Assembly: GCA_003313425.1 (NCBI GenBank)
Contig: NHZP01000043.1
Span: 310,001 to 374,000 of the forward strand
DNA length: 64,000 nt
Direction of reading: 5' to 3'
Source of the DNA: Pseudopyrenochaeta lycopersici
Lineage: Eukaryota > Ascomycota > Dothideomycetes > Pleosporales > Pseudopyrenochaetaceae
Both the position numbers and the translations under genes were made by a program. The notes beneath the pieces were generated by a model. The model searched no databases. It was not told where the DNA came from and worked only from the letters and a program-made list of their open reading frames with translations. Shown in pieces: positions 53,868-63,548 of this stretch (position 1 is its first letter; every line of letters starts with the position of its first letter).

Positions 53868-55164
53868 CCCTTGAGGCAGCCATTGACGCTGCGAAAGAGG
53901 AGTCTGATATCACTGTGGTTGAGGCATTGCAAGAGCAGCTTCGCGAGAAAAAGGGCGACAAGAAAGGCAAAAAAATGCGACTCCCTAACGAGGCGAGGTG
54001 GCAGTCCAGTGGAGCGCTTGGCAGCCTACATAGTATCGCTGTCTATATTCGCTCCTCCACAATTTTGACTAATGAGTGGGAGGCACTTGCTGGGAAGCTT
54101 CTGGGCATCGATAACGCAACACGCTGGAACTCCTGGTACAAGTTGATTGCATTGGCCGTTGAGAAGCAGGATGCTTTGAATAAGTTCTGTCAAAAGCATC
54201 ATAGAGCCCTTGGTGGCGCTGTTCTTTCTGCGGAAGATTGGGAGACTCTTACAATGACTCTTGAATTCTTACAGCCATTTAATCAAGCAACACTTACACA
54301 GGAAGCTAACTGGTCATCGCTTGACCAAGCTCTTCTGGACAATGGATATCCTCTTTAAACACTACGAGGAAGCAAAGGTATGTTGCTGATAAAAAACTTA
54401 TTTATACTGCTAATCTTAAGTAGATTCAATATAAAAACAACTCCCATATAGTCAACTCCATTAATATGGGGTGGTATGTCCTTGACAAGTATTACAAATC
54501 CTCTGACGAAGCGCCTGCCTATACCACAGCCCTCCTCCTCCATCCCCGACGCCGCCTCAAGTATATTGATATCAATTGGGTATCCTCCTGGAGAGAACCG
54601 GCCCTTACTACCGCAAGAGAGATTTGGGCAAATTATAAGGATCTGCCTCTTCTAAAGTCGCAGAAGGAGGCGGATAATTCACAACAAGAACTCTCAAAAT
54701 TTGAGAGGCTTGCGGCGGAGCTTGACGTTATGGAAGAGGAGGAAGAGGAGGATGAATTCGAGAAATTTGTGAACGCAAAGCCTTGTAAGATCACTTGCTC
54801 TCCTTTGGAGTGGTGGTGTAAAGAGGAGCAGCGACTAGAATACCCTCGGCTTCATCAAATGGCGATGGATATCCTTTCTATTCCTCCAATGTCTGATGAA
54901 GCCGAGCGCGTCTTCTCAGGCGTACGGAGAACTATCTCATGGGACAGAGCTAGGCTAGGAGCATGGATTGTGGAGATGACAGAGGTTCTGGGTAATTGGA
55001 ATAAGAACGGGCTTATCCAGACACTCTACATACCGGCAGAAGATCCTGGCAATATCACAGCCGAAGTAGAAAGCGATGACAATGGGCTTTCCGGACTATA
55101 GGTGCCCAAAGTGTCTGAAACACCATAGATTCTATATGCTAGTCCCAATCGGGTGATTCTTGGC

Positions 55165-55262
55165 AATATTATCAATTCAATATCAATCTTGGGTCTGGAT
55201 ATCAATTCAATATCAATCTTGGGTCTGGATATCAATTCAATATCAATATCACCCTTATCAAT
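55165..55262. repeat. 30-bp tandem repeat in the hAT 3 subterminal region
   Basis: The unit gatatcaattcaatatcaa followed by tcttgggtctg occurs twice, with partial copies on both sides. It consists mostly of atcaat/attgat palindromic motifs shared with the opposite end. Confidence 0.8.
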
Positions 55263-55867
55263 CAATATTGAATTGCCGACAAGTCTGTTGTCCTTGCAAG
55301 AGTCACGATGGCAATCCTCGGCTGATTCGACTGGAATCAGGTTTCGCAGTCGGGGCTACTATTTTACGCGCCGATTCTGTCGACCTTCCGGACTTTTCAG
55401 CTGTCGCAATGAGCCTGCGTTCCATCCCGTCCAAAGAGGAGTGCATACAGGCACGCGGGTGAACAAAAACCCGCACCGCAAGTCTGTGCTCCACCAAAAC
55501 TTGAAGCTGAGCGCTCTATATCTCAACTTTGCAGCCACGCCACCAACGCTATATACCTTGTTTTTGCTCGTCCTTCTCATGGCAGACTGGGATAACCGTG
55601 ATCATCATGAAACGCCAAAAAGATGCCCGGTTCGGGGGCGATTGAGTACATGGAGGCGCGCGGTATCCCACGCTCAAAAGCAGACGTCTTCCGCTTCAAT
55701 GGAGTATCCAAGCGACAAGGCTGGGCTATGATATCACCAGCTAGTGTTGACAGAAGACACCACAGAAGCGAGGCCTCGAGGAGCGAGCGCCGTGGTAGGC
55801 CCTCAGTTATCTCAAATGAGCAGCTCAGGAAGATGGATCGGATTATCCAAGAGGTAGGATTTGAAGC

Positions 55868-58800
55868 CAGTGTTCGAAATGGATGGAGGAGGATCCTCCA
55901 CCTCCATATCCATAAATCCATGGAGGTTTGGATGGATTGCCAAGCTCATTGGGTCCACCCATATGACACGCCCAATGTTTACAATCTACATAATGAAAAC
56001 CTTAAATAAACAGTGAATATCAAGTAAAGAGCTAAGGTCTCATGAACTCGTTTGGTTAAGCTAGATATGATGGATTTTGAATGGCTATCTAATTGCTAAC
56101 CTGGCTGCTATTGTCGGAGTAGAGAGACTCTTTAAAGAGGACTATCTCATCGCGAGGATCCAGCTCTAGTTGAAATGGGAGATCGTCACCGCTGTTATTA
56201 AAGATATTGGCCATCTGACTGCCACGAAGCTCCTGAGTGTGCTCTCCTATCTTTACCAACCCATTTCTCCCCCAGTTAGCGAGGCAAATAGAGGCTTCTA
56301 CTGAGTCCTCTCTTAGGCGAGCTCTACGCGGGGAGATCATGTTGCCGGCCAAGCTGAAGATCCTCTCTGCCTCACTGCTCATGGCCGGGATAGAGAGGAT
56401 ATCAATCGCCATCCGCGAGAGGCGCGGGTACTGAGCTTTGACGGAAGGCCTCATCCAGAATTCAAAGGGCGCTAAGGTAGAGTTGTGCTCGAGGCGATCA
56501 GCAAGATAGCTATCGAGCTCACTCTCAATCATAGGTGCAAGGGAGATCTTTCGAGTCTCCTCAAGAGCTTCATCAATTTGACGAAACTTTGGCTTCTTGC
56601 GTCGTCGTCGGTTGCCGGATATCTCTGAGAGAGCCTCCTGGGATGAGATTAATGGCCCAGAGATTAGTAGTTCCTCATACTCCTTTTGGTATAGCTCTTT
56701 GACGAGAGCAACACCGCTCTGAGCGTCTTCAAGGCCCCATTCTCGCTCCAAATATTGCCGCTTAAGGCGAGGATTAAGGAGGATCGCCGCTGTGTAGGCG
56801 GGCGTGCGGTCGGTGATTCTATAGTAGTAACTTGCTTTCTGCCAAGCCTGCTCAATTGCCACCCAGACTGGCTGATCAGGGGGATATTCAGCGTAATGGA
56901 GCTTCAGTTTCTCGAGATTCTCAAGGAGGATCTTCAGGACAGGTACAACGTCTGCGAATCCACTTGCAGAGGCCTCGTTTGGCCTACTTTCAAGCTTCTT
57001 AGTTCCGTCTTTAAAGGGCTCGAGTAGCTCTGCAATCTCTGCAATAATCGCCCAGTCGTCAGGCTTCATACGATTCTGGAGAATGATCCTCGTCACTGAG
57101 TCCTCAGGCCGCTCAGAGAGGGGTTTTTCGACCCGCTCTTTTACCAGGTATTTAAGACGGAGTGTCTCAAGGTCTAGGAAGTGCTCAATTGCTCTACGGA
57201 GCCTTAGGGCGCGTACTATCATGTCGTAGGTTGAATTCCATCGAGTCGAGTTATTCATAATAAGGCTAAGAATCTGGGAATCGCCAGAAGCATTTGGGTG
57301 ATTCTCTTCCCATATAGTCTTTTGGGCGTTATTGAACCGTTGAAGTCGTCCTGGAGACCTTCGAATCCATCGAACAATAGTCGCGAGATGGCCAATTGGG
57401 CCCTTCTTTCGCCATGCGGTAACCTCATATTTTAGGTTATTAATATTGGCGACAACGTTCTCAAACATCTCGTAGTCTGCTCCCCAGAGGACCTCTTTGG
57501 CGACAATATTAATTATATGGCCAGAACAACGGAGGCGGCGCCAGCGAGGATTCAAGCAGAGCTCCTTGCAAATAAGCTCTACTGCCTTATCGTTAATTGT
57601 GGGGTTATCTAGTACAAAGTAACCAATCCTCTCTTGAATCCCGTAGTCGTTGATAACTCTTAGAACGTCAGTGCAGAGCTCTTTTCCACCATGAGTATCA
57701 GCTAACTCTGTAAGAGCTAAAAGAGCTGATTGGCACTTGCCATCTTTGTCAACCCAGTGAGCGACAACACCATTAAGAGCCTTTATCCTTCGGGAAGTCC
57801 AGACGTCAAAGGACAGGTGGATTTGGCTGCAAGAGCTTGTAAGAAGCTTCCTAATATCCGCCTTATGCTGCTTAAACTCTTGCATAACCCACCTCTGGAC
57901 TGTGCGATCAGTTGGCAATCTTGATCGATTCGAAAAGGGCGTTAGGCGAGAGAGTAGTGTTCGAAAATAGGGGCTCTGAAGCTTATAGAAGGGGATGTTG
58001 TCGAAAACCACCCATCTTAGGAGGTCCTTGTTAGAGATATCTTGATTAAATAACTGGGTGAGCTCGTTCAGGATCCGGCGCTGCACAGGGTCGTTTCTAT
58101 CTAGCCTATCTAGGAGAGTTTCGTCGTCAAATTGGGCGTCGTGAGGAAGGTCTTTCTCTATCTCGAAGGTCGTATGATGGAGGTTTCTAAAGTGATCTCG
58201 GGCACTGCAGCGGCCTTTGGTGATATTAAGCTTGCAGGTTGACCTCCGGCCAATCGTATAACACGTATGGCATAAGAAATAGGTTAGAATAGCCCTCCGG
58301 CCATTGCCTTGATCCACTCGAGCCTCGAGAGGCACTCCGTACTTCCACCACCATGCGCGAGTCTTGATAGCCTTTGATGGCAGAGTGAGGCCGTCAAGCG
58401 CCGGATCATCAAAATCCACCCAGGAGTAGTCGAAAGGCGATTGAAAAACAGGTCTACTATCCTTATTGGTGCGCTGCAGCCTAGTAGGGACCAGAACGTT
58501 CTCAGACTCCAGCTCTGTGAGTGACTCTTCATCCGAGGTCAAGTCAGCTCCATCAGATGGCGGTTGTGCAGAGGGCGAAGGAGCGTCAAGGGATGATTGA
58601 GTTCGCTTTCTCGACTGGATAGCAGCCTGATAAGACGATTGCGACCCCTCTGGCGGCATTTGATTAGGTACTGGGCGAAATAGAGGTCAGTGAGTGAGGG
58701 AATGGAGAGAATCGCTGATGAGATGGATGAGACAACGTAAGAATCACCGCTGAGCACAGGCCAACTATCCACTTCACTGCGGCGACTATAGCTTCAGTAT

Positions 58801-58922
58801 TCCCCAAAAGGATAGCTGAAACGTCTCTCATACGCCAAGAGGTCCTTCCAAACCTCCATGGCTCTCTGGAAATGGATGGAGGTCCATGGAGGTGGATTTA
58901 CCTCCATCCGTTTCGAACACTG
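55868..58922 (-). mobile_element. hAT element 5 nested in the mariner-like element
   Basis: TIRs start CAGTGTTCGAAA(T/C)GGATGGAGG at 55868 and, in reverse, at 58922. The exact 8-bp duplication TTTGAAGC lies at 55860-55867 and 58923-58930. 3055 bp. Confidence 0.96.
56089..58659 (-). CDS. hAT transposase 5, open 856 residues
   Basis: Starts MPPEGSQSSYQAAIQSRKR at 58659. Acidic/Ser-rich leader, tryptophan-rich AWWWKYGVPLEARV, BED-type finger (FLCHTCYTIGRR...HFRNLHH), first D in HLSFDVWTSRRIKA, second D in GYFVLDNPTINDKA, RLRCSGHIINIVAKEVL, TRWNSTYDMIV, PDDWAIIAEIAELLEPF, PAYTAAILLNPRLKR, and dimer block YPRLSRMAIDILSIPAMSSEAERIFS. No stop or frameshift, so potentially active. Opposite orientation to the host transposase. 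Confidence 0.93.
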   Translation of the reverse strand: MPPEGSQSSYQAAIQSRKRTQSSLDAPSPSAQPPSDGADLTSDEESLTELESENVLVPTRLQRTNKDSRPVFQSPFDYSWVDFDDPALDGLTLPSKAIKTRAWWWKYGVPLEARVDQGNGRRAILTYFLCHTCYTIGRRSTCKLNITKGRCSARDHFRNLHHTTFEIEKDLPHDAQFDDETLLDRLDRNDPVQRRILNELTQLFNQDISNKDLLRWVVFDNIPFYKLQSPYFRTLLSRLTPFSNRSRLPTDRTVQRWVMQEFKQHKADIRKLLTSSCSQIHLSFDVWTSRRIKALNGVVAHWVDKDGKCQSALLALTELADTHGGKELCTDVLRVINDYGIQERIGYFVLDNPTINDKAVELICKELCLNPRWRRLRCSGHIINIVAKEVLWGADYEMFENVVANINNLKYEVTAWRKKGPIGHLATIVRWIRRSPGRLQRFNNAQKTIWEENHPNASGDSQILSLIMNNSTRWNSTYDMIVRALRLRRAIEHFLDLETLRLKYLVKERVEKPLSERPEDSVTRIILQNRMKPDDWAIIAEIAELLEPFKDGTKKLESRPNEASASGFADVVPVLKILLENLEKLKLHYAEYPPDQPVWVAIEQAWQKASYYYRITDRTPAYTAAILLNPRLKRQYLEREWGLEDAQSGVALVKELYQKEYEELLISGPLISSQEALSEISGNRRRRKKPKFRQIDEALEETRKISLAPMIESELDSYLADRLEHNSTLAPFEFWMRPSVKAQYPRLSRMAIDILSIPAMSSEAERIFSLAGNMISPRRARLREDSVEASICLANWGRNGLVKIGEHTQELRGSQMANIFNNSGDDLPFQLELDPRDEIVLFKESLYSDNSSQVSN

Positions 58923-60073
58923 TTTGAAGCAAGGAAGCTATCCTGGCTCGAGCTAGGCTTTGAGGCTGGTGTTGAAGGAGTCTCAGCACGTACTATCTCG
59001 CGCACGATGGGCGATACTATGAGCTACTCTAAGTGCATCGCATGCCAGAAGAGATGGGTCAATAGTAGCACAGCTCAGGCAAGAAAATCCTGGGCGTCTG
59101 CCATGCTTCAGCGCTATCCTGATGCGAGAGACTGGCACCAGGTCAAGTTTTCTGACGAGGTACACTGGGCTACTGGTCCTCAAGGCAGTATATATATCGT
59201 GCGCAAGCCAGGTGAGCGCTACTGCAGTGACTGCATCCAGCAGCGAGATGAGAGAGATGATCACGAGCGCAACCTTAAGAAAGTACATGCCTGGGCGGCT
59301 GTTGGCTTCAACTTCAAGTCAGCTCTCACCTTCTATGACATCCCTAGCAATGGCAATGGCAAGATGACGCAGCGCGCCTATATAGATCAGATCCTTGAGC
59401 CTGTCGTCAAGCCCTGGCTTGAACGAGGAGAGAACTTTATACTTGAGGAGGATAGCGACTCAGGCCACGTACCAGGCAAAAATAACATAGTACGGCGGTG
59501 GAAAGATAAGAATAGGCTCAAGAGTTACTTTAACTGTCACTCTAGCCCTGACCTAGCTCCTATAGAAAACTGCTGGCAACCACCAAAGCAGTACGTCAAG
59601 AAATTTCCGCACTGGGATGAGAGAGATACACGTGAGCTCGCTCTTGAAGGCTGGGAGAAGGTAGATCAAGGCTTTATCAACGAGCGTGTCAATTCTATGC
59701 CAAATAGGCTGAGAGATTGCATTGAAATGGATGGTCAAATGACTGGGTGGTGACCTGGCACGCCTGGGCTCGTGCGCGCTCTATCTTGACAGCTACAACG
59801 CCAAAAAACGATAGATATAGCTGCCTCTAGTCAATCTACAGCCTCACGTCAAAATCAGCTTGAAAAATGCTTAAACGTCCTCCTCTCCATAGTAATTTGT
59901 GTGTGTTGGGGGACGCCAAGCCATCCGCGGTACGGCTTTTTTGTCACCCGCGTGACAGGATCTTGAATTGATCCTGGCCGAGGTCGCGGCCTGGTACGAA
60001 ACGTAAATATGAAGAGCTCACAAGTGCAAATGTATCGGGTAAGGTCACTAGCGGCAACGAATGCATTTTGCTT

Positions 60074-61298
60074 TCATTCTGACGAGCTTTTAATTGACGC
60101 GTCTTCGTATTCAGGGTCATCCTCCGCCATACGCTTCGCTGCTCTCTCCTCCTGCCCAACGTACTTTGCTTCATCACCGGAAGTGATTTGGTCTGGAGGT
60201 GTCTCCGCTCTTTTTCGCTTCTTGAGGCCAGGTGCAATTGAATCTTCGCTCAACGATTCTAGCCGCGCTACCTTAGTCTCCGCCGCATCAAGATATTCGC
60301 AGAGCTGTTGAGTAGTAATAACTATTTCTCGATCTTTGTCTCTGCTCTCACGAAGTGCAAGTTCTTTATTAGCAAAGTCACTCAGTTGAAGCCGCAGGCC
60401 TGGGTGCTCGGTAGGATGTCCTTGCTCGTTACGGAACACCTAGATAGGATGTCAGACACGTGAGATAAGAGAAGCTTATTAAGGAATACAGCATACCTCA
60501 TCTGCAACTTCTTGAACTGCTCTCAACTCATTTCCGTCCACATGGGTTCGCCATACCGATAACGTTGCCTTTCGCGACCTCTTCTTCCCGTATTCAATAT
60601 CCAGACCAACAACCGCTTGTACGCTCGCATTTGAATCTAGAAGATAATCTTCCGCTAGTCGCCCCAGCCTCTTCCTTTTGTGCGAATATGCCACCTCGAT
60701 TATAACTCCTGGGTATTTTGCATCATCATGCCAGAAAGATGTGTCCGGCTCACGTTTCGACTTTGTGGCAGAAGGAGCATCGTCAACTGGGAAGTATATT
60801 TCGGTGGAACGAGCCGGGTACACCTTCTGGGCAAAAACCGCCGCATCGCCAGTTCCTTCACGAATCGATTTCAGCTGACTGAATATGGCATCCTCAACGC
60901 GAGCGATGAACAGTTCGTGTACTGCTGTAGGCATGCGAACGACAAGACTATCACTTTCTCTGCTGTAATCATACCTGCCACATCTCTGTTGTCAGCAGCC
61001 GTCGGTCATTTTTCCTGCACACGCACCGTATCTTGTCTTTGACGTATCCCGACAGCACCTCGTCTCGCTCAAGCTGACGCTCTATCTCATCGTAATCTCC
61101 TTCCGCAAGCTGAAACTCTGTCCACGGGAGTCGCTTAATGTGCCTTCCGGCCCGGATCTCTTCGAAGAGCGCGATGACTCGATGGACTTGCGCAAACTGC
61201 TTCTCGTCGGTCGGCGGCGGCGTCAAAGGGTGATTTGCGAAACTCGAAGGCGGTGTGATGTTGGGGTTCTGTGTTATGGGAGCCTGCGACGAAGACAT
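60074..61298 (-). CDS. PD-(D/E)XK nuclease-like protein, three exons
   Basis: Exons 61298-61027, 60974-60497 and 60439-60074, with introns of 52 and 57 nt (GTGCGT...gcAG and GTATGC...tctAG). The product is 371 residues from MSSSQAPITQNPNITPPSS. The middle exon carries the fold: VHELFIARVEDAIFSQLK, KREPDTSFWHDD (acidic residue), GVIIEVAYSHKRKRLGRLAED (E in a beta strand, followed by K), VVGLDIEYGKK. This order matches the restriction-endonuclease-like (Uma2-style) fold found in many fungal orphan proteins. The C-terminal exon is a charged coiled coil with a KKRKRAE basic patch, a possible nuclear signal. Substrate is unknown. The fold assignment is by motif only. The gene is intact and spliced, unlike its neighbours. 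Confidence 0.7.
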
Positions 61299-61559
61299 AG
61301 CCGTATGTTGCTCTGCATCGCGAAGTTGCACGATGGCTGTCACAAGACTTATCGCGATTCAGATGTTGAGCGTTTGGTTGACTCAGCAACAGCGCTAGGC
61401 AGCCGCCAAGGCAAAATCCAGCTGCAACAACGCCATGCTCGCGCGAGTGAGGATAGCTCATCAAAGGTCGCAAGCATGCCTGAGTTGTGCGCGCCAAGTA
61501 CGGGGTCCCGTTTTGATTCCCGCAGTGGATGGGCCCGGATTCCTCTCCCAAGATCCGAT

Positions 61560-63088
61560 CACGCGAAACCAAAAATAAAACCGACACCAAAATGCCTTGG
61601 CAGTCCTCACCACCACCAAAATCACTTATTGAGAGGAGGATTTCTGTGCATTTTCAGAACAAAACAAGCTACAAAGGCCTTGATTTTCATGAGGCTACTC
61701 GCTTAGGTGTAGATAGCTATATAGAGCGCTTTTTTGGTGTTGCGAATCACGTTTTTTGAGTGTTTGCCCAGTTTTCCAACCACCCCACCAACCAACTCAG
61801 TATCCAGTCATCCTCCCCTCCATCTCAATACAGTCTTGAAGTCTCTGTGGCATGCTATCTATCCTGGTGTTTATAAAGTCCTGACTCACTTTCTGCCACC
61901 CCTCATGCGCCATCTCACGCGTCTCAAACTCATCCCAATGTGGATACCTCTTGAGGTACTGCTTTGGCACCTGCCAACAGTTCTCAATTGGCGCAAGATC
62001 TGGTGAGTTAGGACAGTTGAAGTAGTGATCCAACCCGTTTTGGCGCTTCCAAGTTGCTACAATATTGGTGGTTGAGCCTCTCCCATGACCGCTATCATTG
62101 TCCTCCTCTAGTACAAAGTCGTCACCACGTTCAAGCCAGGGCTTGACTATTGGCTCAAGTATCTGATCACGGTACACCTTTAGTGAAAGCTTGCCGTTCT
62201 TATTGCCAGGTGTGTTGTAGAAGTAGAGGTTGGATTTGAAGTTGTAACCAACTGCAGCCCAGGTATGTGCGCACTCCCACTCTTTCTCATCATCCCGATT
62301 GAGTTGCTCCTGGATACAGTCACTACAGTATCGTTCACCTGGCTTTCGAATAATGCGCAGCTTCCCTTGGGGCCCTACTCGCCAGTGTACTTCATCGGAG
62401 AATCGAATTTTCCGGTATCCCTCAGGCTCCGGGCCACATATCCCAAGCAGCATCTCACTGAACTTAACCCTCTGGTTGGCAGAGCGTTTAGAGACCCAGC
62501 CCTTAGTACAGGCTACACACTTGTGGTAATCCATAGAGCCAAGATGGGTACGTAAAGTATTACCACAGACACCAAAACTGAGCTCCTCTGCTAGCTGTTC
62601 CCATGTCAAAATGCGTGCCTCCCACCCTACATCTTGAGGGAATCGATCAGCTTGCTCAAGCTGTTGGAGATAACTTTGGCTTGCGACCGCGGCGCTCCTT
62701 AACTGCAGGGTTGTTGTGATGAGTTCTATCAAAAGAAAACTGCGGCAAGTCATCTGGCACCTCCTCCTCTATGCCCTCCTTCAGTATAGCCCAGCCCTGG
62801 TGGTGGGAGACGCCGTAGAACCTGAAAAGGTCAGAATGGTAGTAGGAGATCCCCATTGCGTCGTTGAAGTCAGCAGCGCCTCGTATGCGGGCTTTCTTAG
62901 GGGTACTGATATTAAGGATACCATTACTGCGCATTGTGGAAAAGATTCGCACAGTTTTTTTTAGATTTGGATATGTGGTTGTGCTATAAAGTTGGGTTGA
63001 AGTTGGCGACTTTCTCATATCGTCATCGGTTTTGGTGGTTGGGATGGCCCAAGCGTTTTGGTGTCGGTTTTATTTTTGGTTTCGCGTG
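61560..63088 (-). mobile_element. Tc1/mariner-like element with ~35-bp TIRs
   Basis: Both ends start CACGCGAAACCAAAAATAAA and match for about 35 bp (61560 onward; 63088 backward). No TA or other clear duplication is seen outside. Same family type as the element at 55452. Confidence 0.82.
61797..62934 (-). pseudogene. Tc1/mariner-like transposase with one frameshift
   Basis: ATG at 62934 (MRSNGILNISTPKKARIRG). N-terminal GAADFNDAMGISYYHSDLF and KERRGRKPKLS, then a one-base frame change at about 62665, continuing as YLQQLEQADRFPQDVGWEAR. Catalytic motifs: FSDEVHWRVGPQG, LEEDNDSGHGRG, SPDLAPIENCW, with 38 residues between the second D and the E as read. Cys pairs CVACTKGW and YCSDCIQ occur as in the related copy. 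The end is MEGRMTGY. Apart from the frameshift the protein is complete. Confidence 0.87.
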
Positions 63089-63237
63089 CTAGAGTAGCTA
63101 CGGTTAATCTGGAAGCTGCATATTATTTGCTACAGCAGGTTGCACCATGCTGTAAAGTTGCAGGGAAAATGGGTAATATTTACCTAGTTAATTTCTTTTC
63201 TGATGACTACGTCCCAGTCACCATCCTAAAGGAGGAG

Positions 63238-63240
<3 letters not shown>

Positions 63241-63297
<57 letters not shown>
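63241..63297. repeat. (TAG)19 microsatellite
   Basis: Nineteen perfect TAG/GTA units preceded by GGAGGAGGAG and followed by a NotI-like gcggccgc. Not part of a recognised gene. Confidence 0.97.
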
Positions 63298-63548
63298 CGG
63301 CCGCAGAGGCATGTAATCTTTTATTTCCCATCTGAAGTCAATCCCTGCGCACACAGAAAGCCCTCCACAACGAAATAAAGCCACAAACACTTCGATTTCC
63401 GACAAATCTCATTTCATGCACACCTCGATCTTTGCTATGCACAAACAATCCAACTTCCTCGCTACAGCACCACCGTCAAGCTCGTCCCGTCGTTGGAGCA
63501 TCAACATAGCACCCACGTGTCCAGCTCTTCGTAGCCGATTCGGGAGAC

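Larger units (their letters stand above)
49955..55101 (+). pseudogene. hAT transposase 3, at least four frameshifts, interrupted by hAT 4
   Basis: Starts MASQNSRGRLIRP at 49955. Frame changes occur near 50156, near 50508 and near 50780, and another near 54340. Segments in order: BED-like YCKDCDGYGKPW...TRTHMANLHQ, TRRRLPFNCVEW, first D in HYSIDLWSSANRKS, second D in GYIIGDNASSNDT, SRCSGHIINLSL. After the hAT 4 insertion come NEARWQSSGALGSLHS, TRWNSWYKLI, an intron from 54379, PAYTTALLLHPRRRLKY and SIPPMSDEAERVFSGVRRTISWD. It is related to hAT transposase 2 along its length. Inactive. Confidence 0.82.
49651..55288 (+). mobile_element. hAT element 3 (decayed), carrying hAT 4
   Basis: Ends ACAGACTTGTCGGCAAT at 49651-49667 and the exact reverse complement at 55272-55288 form 17-bp TIRs. 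Subterminal AT-rich palindromes (atcaatatcaatattgat) lie at both ends. The 8-bp flanks differ (ccgccagc against tgtccttg), so one end has been rearranged or the element did not move as a unit. The left end replaces the 5' part of NLR 2. Confidence 0.7.
55623..59753 (+). pseudogene. Tc1/mariner-like transposase split by hAT 5
   Basis: The N-terminal part (55623-55867) reads MPGSGAIEYMEARGIPRSK and ends EVGFEA. The C-terminal part resumes at 58931 as RKLSWLELGFEAGVEG. Motifs: FSDEVHWATGPQG (first D), LEEDSDSGHVPG (second D) and SPDLAPIENCW (E). The hAT plus one duplication is 3063 bp, a multiple of three, so the frame is kept. No other lesion is seen. It is closely related to the element at 61560. 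The spacing between second D and E is near 38, longer than Tc1. Confidence 0.88.
55452..59954 (+). mobile_element. Tc1/mariner-like (long D-E spacing) element carrying hAT 5
   Basis: Imperfect TIRs of about 28 bp start CACGCGGGTGA at 55452 and, in reverse, at 59954. The string acagg flanks both ends directly (55447-55451 and 59955-59959). No TA is present at the boundary as drawn, so the exact ends or the target rule remain open. Confidence 0.72.

Noticed and set aside
63241..63297. TAG repeat as a CRISPR-like or telomeric array
   Set aside because: It is a simple trinucleotide microsatellite with no spacers, and it does not match the TTAGGG unit.
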